A stretch of 64,000 bases of DNA from positions 248,001 through 312,000 of the forward strand of contig NZ_VTZS01000005.1 in assembly GCF_008367235.1 (NCBI RefSeq). Direction: 5' to 3'. Below the pieces are notes generated by a model, which saw only the letters and a program-made list of their open reading frames with translations, was not told the origin of the DNA and did no database searches. Position numbers and translations under genes: made by a program. Positions 52,756 through 59,699 of the stretch are shown here, piece by piece. The stretch comes from Pareuzebyella sediminis. GTDB lineage: Bacteria > Bacteroidota > Bacteroidia > Flavobacteriales > Flavobacteriaceae. Position 1 is the stretch's first letter, and every line of letters starts with the position of its first letter.

Positions 52756-53310
52756 CTATGGTTTGTTTTTAATCACTTCGGCAAGCAGTTTTTTGGCCCG
52801 TAGCAATTTCACCTTTACATTGTTTACAGGTTCATTAAGCTCTTTTGCCATGGCAGCGTAACTTAATTCCTTGAAGTATCGTAAATTGATGACTTCTTGA
52901 TAATGTGGCTTCAGTTTTTTAATATGCTGCAGGAGACTATTAAGATTTTCCCCCGTAATTAAACGGTCTTCGGCGGTGGGGGCATCATCAAGTACCTTTT
53001 TCACCGCCTCGTTGGTGCCATCGGTTTTTAGGTTTTTTTTTCGCTTTCTAACAAGGTCTACGTGGATATTCTTGGATATGGTTATCAACCATGTTTTGAA
53101 TTCGTAGGTATCGTTATAGGTGTCTAATTTGTCGAAGGCCTTCGAAAAAGTTTGAATGGTGATGTCTTCGGCATCGTTTTCATTTTCGGTTCGTTTGAGT
53201 TGAAAGCCATAGACTCCATTCCAAAATGTATCCAATAAGGTACTAAACGCTATTTGGTTTCCCGCAAGTGCTTTTTTAATAATGGCTTGGGTATCATCGC
53301 CTTTGGCCAA
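52756..53310 (-). CDS. ECF RNA polymerase sigma factor
   Basis: A 184-residue sigma factor with region 2 (FWNGVYGFQLKRTENENDAEDITIQTFSKAFDKL, read as FWNGVYGFQ then DAEDITIQTFSKA, and TYEFKTWLITISKN) and region 4 (LRYFKELSYAAMAKELNEPVNNVKVKLLRAKKLL). It lies 22 nt after a 72-residue secreted or membrane protein gene and has no anti-sigma gene next to it. From memory this pair recurs in flavobacteria. It is a distinct paralogue of the sigma factors at 37376 and 54387. Confidence 0.93.
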   Translation of the reverse strand: MAKGDDTQAIIKKALAGNQIAFSTLLDTFWNGVYGFQLKRTENENDAEDITIQTFSKAFDKLDTYNDTYEFKTWLITISKNIHVDLVRKRKKNLKTDGTNEAVKKVLDDAPTAEDRLITGENLNSLLQHIKKLKPHYQEVINLRYFKELSYAAMAKELNEPVNNVKVKLLRAKKLLAEVIKNKP

Positions 53311-53332
53311 ATGAAGAGGTTTTAGAAATTAA

Positions 53333-53551
53333 TCAGATTTGCGAACTGATTTCCGCATCAACATCTTGTCGACAATCTTGTTCGTCGGGAAGTTTTCCGC
53401 ACATACTGCAGGCTTCTCCCTTATTGTTTAAAAAGGGGCTTTGACTTGCACAGGTGCCAGCAAATTTTCCGTCTTTTTTAGACCAAATTTTAATGGCAAT
53501 ACCAGCGAAAGCAAGGGCTAACAACCCAATGGTCAATAAAACAAGTTTCAT
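53333..53551 (-). CDS. Small cysteine-rich membrane or secreted protein
   Basis: A 72-residue protein with one N-terminal hydrophobic helix (LVLLTIGLLALAFAGIAIKIW). It is followed by a short extracytoplasmic part with five cysteines, in GTCASQSPF, GEACSMCGKLPDEQDC. The cysteine spacing suggests a small metal or disulfide-bonded domain. It is a common flavobacterial gene of unknown function, usually labelled 'membrane or secreted protein'. It starts from a promoter with a TATCTTTG box and is in an operon with the sigma factor downstream. Confidence 0.85.
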   Translation of the reverse strand: MKLVLLTIGLLALAFAGIAIKIWSKKDGKFAGTCASQSPFLNNKGEACSMCGKLPDEQDCRQDVDAEISSQI

Positions 53552-53565
53552 GGTTCAATTTTAGA

Positions 53566-53573
53566 CAAAGATA
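53566..53573 (-). promoter_or_regulatory. Predicted -7 box before the 72-residue protein
   Basis: On the minus strand it reads TATCTTTG (TAnnTTTG), 14 nt before the ATG at 53551. Confidence 0.5.
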
Positions 53574-53631
53574 CAAAATAAAGCCCCGAAACGGAAGTCT
53601 CGAGGCCTTGGTTTTTGTGCGGTATCGGTTC

Positions 53632-54390
53632 TCAGTACGAGATATTCGCTACAATATTTTCAACAGTAGGTCTGTTGTTGCCGCCTTTGGGCTCAATGGT
53701 TATATAACCTACGGCATTGTCTGCATACGGAAGCGCCAAAAGCTTTTCTTGGCTATCGGCTTCGTGGATTATACCAAGATTAACCATCTTACCGTTCACT
53801 TCGGCCCACATTTGATAACACTGGTCCTCGGGCAAATTGGGAAGTTTGCTCACATTGATGTAAGACAATTTTTTCACGGGGTTGATATAGGCAACCGCTT
53901 TAAGTTCCTTCGCCTTTTTATTACCATTGACGTTATATTTCTTCGTCTGAGGATTTTGAAGAACGATAAACTGATTTCTTACATCTTCCAATTGTTCACG
54001 CATGGTTTCCTCCAAATCGTCTATTTTATTGGATACGACGATATTTTCTTCTTTAAGGCTTTGATTTTGATCCCAGAAGAAAAAAGATGCCCCGACCGAG
54101 AATAATAGGGCGATGCTAGCCGCCACCGCAAAACGATAGAAATTTTTACGCACCCTATTTTCCTTTTTGATTCTCCGAAGTATTTTTTCCTTTAGTTCTT
54201 CAGGGGCTTTGACTGCATGCAACTTAGCCAGTGTTTCAAGGTTCTCCTGAAGTTCGTCATACGCTTGGCGAACTTCAGGGTACATCGCCATGTACTTTTC
54301 AACTTTCAGGGATTCTTCATGACTGGATGTACCTAATAGGTAATTTTCCAGCATATCAGAATCCAAGAATATTTTAATTTTTTCTTTCAT
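53632..54390 (-). CDS. Anti-sigma factor with RskA-like C-terminal domain
   Basis: A 252-residue membrane protein. The cytoplasmic N-terminus (LENYLLGTSSHEESLKVEKYM) would bind the sigma factor, a single helix follows (FAVAASIALLFSVGASFFFW, about residues 107-126), then a short coiled coil (ENIVVSNKIDDLEETMREQ). The extracytoplasmic part contains an RskA-type domain (YNVNGNKKAKELKAVAYINP, LPEDQCYQMWAEVNGK, ITIEPKGG). It overlaps the sigma gene by 4 nt (ATGA), which fits stoichiometric, coupled expression. No zinc-binding ZAS motif is visible. Confidence 0.92.
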   Translation of the reverse strand: MKEKIKIFLDSDMLENYLLGTSSHEESLKVEKYMAMYPEVRQAYDELQENLETLAKLHAVKAPEELKEKILRRIKKENRVRKNFYRFAVAASIALLFSVGASFFFWDQNQSLKEENIVVSNKIDDLEETMREQLEDVRNQFIVLQNPQTKKYNVNGNKKAKELKAVAYINPVKKLSYINVSKLPNLPEDQCYQMWAEVNGKMVNLGIIHEADSQEKLLALPYADNAVGYITIEPKGGNNRPTVENIVANISY

Positions 54391-54965
54391 GATGTTATTA
54401 GGTGTATCAGGTTTATTGACAACATCAACAGCAGGTTAGGTCCGTAAATCTTTTTGAGCTCCCTTAGTCCGATTTTTAACCTTGATTTTATTGTGCCTAA
54501 AGGAATGTCAAGTTCATCACTTGCTTCCTGTTGTGTCATGCCTTGAAAAAACAAGGCGTCCAACACAATTTGATATTTAGACTCAATTTTTGCAAGATTT
54601 TCCCGAAGATCTAAAAACTCAGGATTTATACTATTGACGCCTACATTATATACGTCTGAAACATCGATTTGGATTTCTTTGTCACTCTTTGTAGTTACAC
54701 TTCTAAGTTTATCTATGGCCGTGTTACGCGTTATGCGAAAAAGCCAGGTAAAAAGCTTAGCTTTTGAGGCGTCGTACGAGTCGGACTTTTTCCAAATCTT
54801 GACAAAGCTTTCCTGTAAAACGTCTTGGGCCAATTCTTCGTCGCGTACCACTTTGTTTGCCACACCCAGAAGTGTATCACCATAATGTTCGTAAAGCAAC
54901 GAAATCGCTTTTTCATCGCGCTCATGAAGCAGTTCGACAATGTGTTTTTCAAGTAAGGTGCTCAT
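54387..54965 (-). CDS. ECF RNA polymerase sigma factor (SigK-like)
   Basis: A 192-residue sigma factor partnered with the RskA-like anti-sigma factor that overlaps it by 4 nt. Region 2 is visible as ISLLYEHYGDTLLGVANKVV, AQDVLQESFVKIWKKSDSYD and KLFTWLFRITRNTAIDKLRS. Region 4 is visible as LDALFFQGMTQQEASDELDIPLGTIKSRLKIGLRELKKIY. In other bacteria, such pairs respond to redox or envelope signals. Confidence 0.94.
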   Translation of the reverse strand: MSTLLEKHIVELLHERDEKAISLLYEHYGDTLLGVANKVVRDEELAQDVLQESFVKIWKKSDSYDASKAKLFTWLFRITRNTAIDKLRSVTTKSDKEIQIDVSDVYNVGVNSINPEFLDLRENLAKIESKYQIVLDALFFQGMTQQEASDELDIPLGTIKSRLKIGLRELKKIYGPNLLLMLSINLIHLITS

Positions 54966-55140
54966 AAAGTAATGTAGGTCGTGAAAAAAAGTTATGTGGG
55001 GACATCCGTTCCAACGATTTATACCGTATATGAAATAACGCTAATTTATAAAAATTGATTTTGATTGGCGTATTCTCAAAATTTTATAAAATAAATGTAC
55101 AATTGGTAACTGTACATTTAGTTTTTGGTTAGTTTGGTTT
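54966..55140. other. Upstream region of the sigma gene
   Basis: Contains the presumed minus-strand promoter of the sigma/anti-sigma operon. On the plus strand it ends in a T/G-rich stretch (GTTTTTGGTTAGTTTGG near 55120-55137) just before a terminator hairpin. I see no open frame of useful length. Confidence 0.4.
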
Positions 55141-55144
55141 GGTA

Positions 55145-55182
55145 TAGCCCCTATTACTTCAAATAATAGGGGTTATTTTTTT
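55145..55182 (+). terminator. Orphan plus-strand terminator hairpin
   Basis: CCCCTATTA (55148-55156) and TAATAGGGG (55164-55172) form a 9-bp stem with a 7-nt loop, followed on the plus strand by TTATTTTTTT. On the minus strand no T run follows it. Both flanking genes are on the minus strand, so no annotated plus-strand gene uses it. Confidence 0.7.
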
Positions 55183-55213
55183 GTAATCGTATTGGCTTTT
55201 TCACAATTCGCCA

Positions 55214-56230
55214 TCATGATATTATATTGACTTCTGGTGAGATGGTAATTCCAAATTTTTGACGTACCTGTTCAACGACCCTTTCTGCCATATTGATTAT
55301 ATCCTTTCCGGTGGCATGTCCGTAATTGACAAGAACCAGTGCCTGATTTTTGTGTACGCCCGCATCTCCGAATCGCTTGCCCTTAAGACCACACTGTTCG
55401 ATAAGCCAACCTGCAGGAATCTTATAGCAGTCCTCCGCAATTTTATAAAAAGGGGCGTGCGGGTGGTTTTCGGTAAATGTAAGAAATTCGGATGCACTTA
55501 GTACTGGATTCTTAAAAAAGCTGCCACTATTGCCTATTTTACAAGGGTCGGGTAACTTTTTTTGCCGTATGGAAACTACCACATTCGAAATATCTTTTAT
55601 GGTGGGGTCGGAAATACCCTTGGCCTGGAGCTCAGCTTCAATGTCTCCGTAATTTGTATTTATTTTATGGGTATTCTTGGTTAATTTTAAGGTAATTGAA
55701 GTAATTACATATTTTCCTTTGCCCTCATTTTTGAAATAAGAGTCACGATACCCAAAATGGCAATCCTCGTTGGTAAATATTTTGATCTTCTTCGACTCGA
55801 CCTCCATTGCCTCACAGCTCGTTAAAATATCCTTTAATTCGACGCCATAGGCTCCTATGTTTTGAATCGGAGCGGTACCCGCGTTACCCGGGATCAGAGA
55901 TAAATTCTCGAGCCCCCCATAATTCTGATCTAAGGCCCATAATACCATTTGGTGCCAGTTTTCTCCGGCCATGACCTTGATCCATACTTCTTTTTGGCTT
56001 TCTTCGACAATTTCAATCCCTTTTAGACCAATATGTAAGACCAGTTTATTTAAATCACCGGTAATTAGTATGTTACTTCCGCCGCTTAAGATAAATTTTT
56101 CGGGGTATCCCGATAGTTGAAGAGCCTCCTTGAGTTTTTTGAGCGAATCGATTTCACAAAAGAATCGCGCCCTGGCATCGATTCCAAAAGTGTTGTAGGG
56201 CTTTAGGGAGACATCGGTTTGAACATCCAT
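55214..56230 (-). CDS. murB: UDP-N-acetylenolpyruvoylglucosamine reductase
   Basis: An FAD enzyme that reduces UDP-GlcNAc-enolpyruvate to UDP-MurNAc in peptidoglycan synthesis. The 338 residues carry the FAD motif ILSGGSNILIT, the block IPGNAGTAPIQNIGAYGVEL, the proton-donor serine in NSGSFFKNP and the C-terminal NQALVLVNYGHATGKDI. It is a type I (E. coli-like) MurB by length. I chose the ATG at 56230, overlapping the aminotransferase stop by 1 nt (TGATG); a TTG one codon earlier also exists. Confidence 0.95.
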   Translation of the reverse strand: MDVQTDVSLKPYNTFGIDARARFFCEIDSLKKLKEALQLSGYPEKFILSGGSNILITGDLNKLVLHIGLKGIEIVEESQKEVWIKVMAGENWHQMVLWALDQNYGGLENLSLIPGNAGTAPIQNIGAYGVELKDILTSCEAMEVESKKIKIFTNEDCHFGYRDSYFKNEGKGKYVITSITLKLTKNTHKINTNYGDIEAELQAKGISDPTIKDISNVVVSIRQKKLPDPCKIGNSGSFFKNPVLSASEFLTFTENHPHAPFYKIAEDCYKIPAGWLIEQCGLKGKRFGDAGVHKNQALVLVNYGHATGKDIINMAERVVEQVRQKFGITISPEVNIIS

Positions 56231-57420
56231 CAACCTATATAACTTGTTAGGGCTTGTTTTAGTATATGGACTGCTCTTTTTAAGCTTTCTTTATCGAGTA
56301 CATAGGCAATACGTACTTGGTTTTTGCCAAGTCCCTCGGTGGCATAAAAGCCTGCTGCCGGTGCGATCATCACGGTCTCTCCATCCAAGCGATATTCTTC
56401 TAACAACCATCGGGCAAAATCGTCTGCATCGGCAATGGGTAATTCGGCAATGCAATAGAAGGCCCCTTTTGGGTTGCCAATTTTTACGCCCTCAATTGTT
56501 TCGAGTTCTTCGACCAAAACATTTCTACGCGCTTGGTACTCTTCCTTTACTTTGTCAAAGTACTCCTGAGGGGTTTCAAGGGCGGCTTCGCTGGCTATTA
56601 GAGCATAGGTGGGCGGCGATAGTCGTGCTTGGGCGAATTTGAGTGCCGTTCGAATAACTGCCTCATTTTTGGTGACGAGACAGCCGATTCGTGCACCGCA
56701 CATACTATATCGTTTCGAAACTGAATCGACCACAATGGCATGTTGCTCGATACCTTCTTCTTGCAGAATTGAATAATGTTCTTTTCCGTCATAGGTAAAT
56801 TCGCGATACACCTCGTCGGAAATCAAGAACAAATCATGTGCTTTGACGATGTTTGCCAATTTTTTGATTTCTTCACGGGTATACAGATAGCCCGTCGGAT
56901 TGCCTGGATTGCATATTAAAATCGCTTTGGTTCTTGGTGTAATTAGTTTTTCGAACTCCTCAATAGGGGGGAGGGAGAAATTCGAATCGATTTTTGATAC
57001 AACGGGAACAACTTTAATACCGGCGGCCGTTGCAAAACCATTGTAGTTTGCATAAAACGGTTCAGGAATAATAATTTCGTCGTCTATATCCAATACACTG
57101 TTAAGGGCAAAAGCCAAGGCTTCGGAACCGCCAGTGGTAACGATGATGTCTTTAGCCGTAATCTGAATGTCATGTTTGGCGTAGTACTGTGCCAATTTAT
57201 CTCGATAGGTTTCCGAACCCTCGGTGCGACTGTATTCCAATACGGTGAGAGTATTGTTTTTTACGGCATCCAAGGCCACTTTTGGGGTTTCGATATCGGG
57301 TTGCCCTATGTTGAGGTGTATCACCTTAACTCCCTTTTTTTTGGCTTCTTCTGAAAATGGAACCAATTTTCGTATCGGGGATTCGGGCATGGAACTTCCT
57401 TTTCTGGAGATGGATGGCAT
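56230..57420 (-). CDS. PLP-dependent aminotransferase (class I/II)
   Basis: A 396-residue fold-type I aminotransferase, probably acting on aspartate, alanine or aromatic amino acids; the exact substrate is not readable. The PLP lysine is in VDSVSKRYSMCGARIG. Other landmarks are HLNIGQPDIETP, ITTGGSEALAFAL-type residues, ICNPGNPTGYLYT and ISDEVYREFTYDG. The start MPSISRKGSSMPESPIRKL, with RxG and SP, is typical. It is the first gene of a two-gene operon with murB. Confidence 0.92.
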   Translation of the reverse strand: MPSISRKGSSMPESPIRKLVPFSEEAKKKGVKVIHLNIGQPDIETPKVALDAVKNNTLTVLEYSRTEGSETYRDKLAQYYAKHDIQITAKDIIVTTGGSEALAFALNSVLDIDDEIIIPEPFYANYNGFATAAGIKVVPVVSKIDSNFSLPPIEEFEKLITPRTKAILICNPGNPTGYLYTREEIKKLANIVKAHDLFLISDEVYREFTYDGKEHYSILQEEGIEQHAIVVDSVSKRYSMCGARIGCLVTKNEAVIRTALKFAQARLSPPTYALIASEAALETPQEYFDKVKEEYQARRNVLVEELETIEGVKIGNPKGAFYCIAELPIADADDFARWLLEEYRLDGETVMIAPAAGFYATEGLGKNQVRIAYVLDKESLKRAVHILKQALTSYIG

Positions 57421-57730
57421 ATATCGTAATTTTTCACAAAAATGGGAAATCCTAGCGATAAAACCACAATTGCCCCTACTATTTTCAAACCATTTAACAC
57501 TGGTCTAAGAATTGCCTCACTTTGTCTATACTACTGGCGCCAAACTAGTTCAGGCATAGTTGAGGCCATCAATATTTTGGAATTTCAATGCATACAGGGA
57601 AGACTTGGTCCCACATCTGGCGTTTTAATAAAAGAGGGCACAACACGTTGGTTTTTTGTTAATTATATGGGCGGGGGACTAAAAATATCGTAATTTAGGT
57701 AAGATACGGGTTTTATTAAAGTTTAATGTA
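57421..57730. other. Intergenic region with one weak open frame
   Basis: This divergent 310-nt region carries the promoters of the aminotransferase (minus) and the PDZ protease (plus). An 83-codon plus-strand frame fills most of it and is listed separately as doubtful. I recognise no other element. Confidence 0.4.
57442..57693 (+). CDS. Doubtful 83-residue open frame
   Basis: ATG at 57442 opens a frame starting MGNPSDKTTIAPTIFKPF that ends 37 nt before the PDZ protease gene. It has no signal, membrane helix or motif I know. Codon choice is not obviously unlike that of real genes, which is the only support. It may be chance, because the region must also hold two promoters. Confidence 0.2.
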   Translation: MGNPSDKTTIAPTIFKPFNTGLRIASLCLYYWRQTSSGIVEAINILEFQCIQGRLGPTSGVLIKEGTTRWFFVNYMGGGLKIS

Positions 57731-59053
57731 ATGCGGAGCTTGGGTGCGGTATTGCCATTATTTTTGTTGCCAATAATAATATTTGGACAAACCTTTAATC
57801 TTCCAGAAGGTCAGAAGTATGAAAAAGTAAAGTTCGAGCTTATTAATAATCTTATGATTATACCCATAACGGTTAACGGCACGGAGCTTTCATTTATTTT
57901 TGACTCTGGCGTCAGCAATCCGATCCTTTTCAATCTCTCTGATAAAGATTCGGTTCAAATTAATGATGTTACTGAAATCGAAATTAGGGGTCTGGGCCAT
58001 AACGCCCCGCTTAAAGCCTTGAGTTCTAAGGGTAATACCTTTAGGCTGAAAAAAATCGAAAATTCTTCGCAATCTTTGTATATCGTTTTGGATAAAAGCA
58101 TGAACTTTTCCTCCACTTTCGGAATTCCTATTCATGGAATTATCGGATACCAGCTTTTTCGTGATTTTGTGGTCGATATCAATTATGCCCGTAGAACGAT
58201 TAAGTTTTATGATCCTGAGTTTTATAAGCGTAGGGAAAGAAGTACATCACAAAGGCTTCCACTATCGGTCATCAAGAAAAAACCTTATGTTGACAGCAAT
58301 CTGTTTTTAAAGGATGCCGAAAATCTATCGGTTAAGCTCTTGGTGGACACTGGAAGTAGCGATGCTATATGGTTGTTTGAAGATGACACCATAGGTATTC
58401 CTGAAAAAAGTTATACCGATTTTTTGGGCAAAGGGCTGAACGGCGATATTTTCGGAAAACGTACCAAGGTAGAAGGGATTAAAATTGGCAGATTTATCCT
58501 GGAAGATGCAAAGGCAGCCTTTCCGGACATAAAGGCCATGAACTCAATTACAAACTTTGGTAGTCGTAATGGTAGTATTGGTGGCGAGGTACTAAAACGT
58601 TTTAATATTGTTTTTGATTACGGGCAGAATAGCATATCATTTAGAAAAAACCGAAATTATGACGATCCTTTTCAATATAATTTAAGTGGAATCGATTTGG
58701 AGCATAATGGTATGCGGTATATCGCAGAAACCATTGCTGAACCCAAGGGAGTGGTGTTAAGCGATAAAAACGGGTTTGGTAATGTGCAATTGCTTTTTGA
58801 TGAACGTACAAGATTAAGCCTGGCGCCAGAAATCGTTGTTTCGGGTATACGGGCCGGAAGCCCTGCGGCTAGGGCGGGTCTTCGGGAGGGAGACGTCATT
58901 CTCGCCGTAAATGGCAAAGACGTCAAACGCTACAAGCTTCAAGAGATTTTTGGGATTCTCAATGAGAAAGAAGGCAAACGCATTCGACTTTTGATCGAAA
59001 GATATAATTCGGCCCTTACCTTCACTTTTGTGCTAAAGAATATGCTCAAATAA
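57731..59053 (+). CDS. Secreted aspartyl protease-like protein with PDZ domain
   Basis: A 440-residue protein with an export signal (LPLFLLPIIIFG). Two retropepsin-like halves follow: the first with LSFIFDSGVSNPILFN (D-S-G, near residue 57), the second with VKLLVDTGSSDAIWLF (D-T-G, near residue 205). A C-terminal PDZ domain (IRAGSPAARAGLREGDVILAVNG, read in parts) lies at about residues 370-425. The two half-sites could make an active single-chain protease, or the first may be degenerate. This is a widespread Bacteroidota family (gag-polyprotein putative aspartyl protease plus PDZ). Its substrates are unknown. Confidence 0.85.
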   Translation: MRSLGAVLPLFLLPIIIFGQTFNLPEGQKYEKVKFELINNLMIIPITVNGTELSFIFDSGVSNPILFNLSDKDSVQINDVTEIEIRGLGHNAPLKALSSKGNTFRLKKIENSSQSLYIVLDKSMNFSSTFGIPIHGIIGYQLFRDFVVDINYARRTIKFYDPEFYKRRERSTSQRLPLSVIKKKPYVDSNLFLKDAENLSVKLLVDTGSSDAIWLFEDDTIGIPEKSYTDFLGKGLNGDIFGKRTKVEGIKIGRFILEDAKAAFPDIKAMNSITNFGSRNGSIGGEVLKRFNIVFDYGQNSISFRKNRNYDDPFQYNLSGIDLEHNGMRYIAETIAEPKGVVLSDKNGFGNVQLLFDERTRLSLAPEIVVSGIRAGSPAARAGLREGDVILAVNGKDVKRYKLQEIFGILNEKEGKRIRLLIERYNSALTFTFVLKNMLK

Positions 59054-59090
59054 GAACCCCGGATTGATTATATCCGGGGTTCTTTCTTTT
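59052..59090. terminator. Terminator between the PDZ protease and DUF1573 genes
   Basis: AAGAACCCCGGAT (59052-59064) and ATCCGGGGTTCTT (59072-59084) form a perfect 13-bp stem with a 7-nt loop. T residues follow on the plus strand. It overlaps the protease stop region and probably serves both convergent genes. Confidence 0.9.
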
Positions 59091-59112
59091 AATAAATGTT
59101 GTAAAGATTCTC

Positions 59113-59502
59113 TTATTTTCCTTCGGCAGCCTTTACTTCACCTTTAATTTTCAGTACTTTGGTAGGTGTATCTGCATTTGATATAACGGTAATCGCCTTT
59201 CGGATAGGCCCAACCCGGTTTGTATCATATTTTACCTGAATCTCACCGGTTTTACCAGGTAAAATAGGCGCTTCGGGCTTCTTTGGGATAGTGCATCCAC
59301 AGCTAGAACTCACTTTGCTGATAATCAACGGTGCAGTACCGGTGTTGGTGAATTCAAACACGCGTACACCATCTGATCCTTTAGTGATTTCACCATAATC
59401 AACGGTTTCTGTTTTAAACTCGATTTTGGCCGCTTTGTCTTGAGCTGTAAGGCTTAAACCCATTAGGCCAACAAATAATACAAGTACTATTTTTTTCATC
59501 AT
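59113..59502 (-). CDS. Secreted DUF1573 protein
   Basis: A 129-residue exported protein (signal KIVLVLFVGLMGLSLTAQ) with a single DUF1573 domain, an ASPM/SPD-2/Hydin-like immunoglobulin fold. The typical motif is FEFTNTGTAPLIISKVSSSCGCTIP, here in two pieces FEFTNTGTAPLII and SSSCGCTIPKKPEAPILPG, followed by VKYDTNRVGPIRK. The function is unknown; periplasmic adhesion or scaffolding is often assumed. Its promoter has a TATTTTTG box 20 nt upstream. Confidence 0.92.
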   Translation of the reverse strand: MMKKIVLVLFVGLMGLSLTAQDKAAKIEFKTETVDYGEITKGSDGVRVFEFTNTGTAPLIISKVSSSCGCTIPKKPEAPILPGKTGEIQVKYDTNRVGPIRKAITVISNADTPTKVLKIKGEVKAAEGK

Positions 59503-59521
59503 AATTTAATTTAGGGAATTT

Positions 59522-59529
59522 CAAAAATA
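59522..59529 (-). promoter_or_regulatory. Predicted -7 box of the DUF1573 promoter
   Basis: On the minus strand it reads TATTTTTG (TAnnTTTG), 19 nt before the ATG. Confidence 0.5.
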
Positions 59530-59655
59530 AATCTTTTGAGATGAACCTCCAAAATTCTTTTGTTATCTTCTAACGTTAGTTATTTTTGTTTCGTATTCAA
59601 AAGTGGGCAAAATCACCCATAGTTTATTAACAACTAACATTATTTTATCGGTCTC

Positions 59656-59663
59656 TATTTTTG
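59656..59663 (+). promoter_or_regulatory. Predicted -7 box of the valS promoter
   Basis: TATTTTTG matches TAnnTTTG and ends 36 nt before the valS ATG. Confidence 0.5.
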
Positions 59664-59686
59664 ACCGAAACATAGCTGTCAAAAAT
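59657..59686. repeat. Inverted repeat spanning the valS transcription start
   Basis: ATTTTTGAC (59657-59665) and GTCAAAAAT (59678-59686) are perfectly complementary with a 12-nt spacer. The left arm lies in the -7 box, so the right arm falls in the leader just upstream of valS. It may be an operator. Confidence 0.4.
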
Positions 59687-59699
59687 CGTTCCAAAAAAT

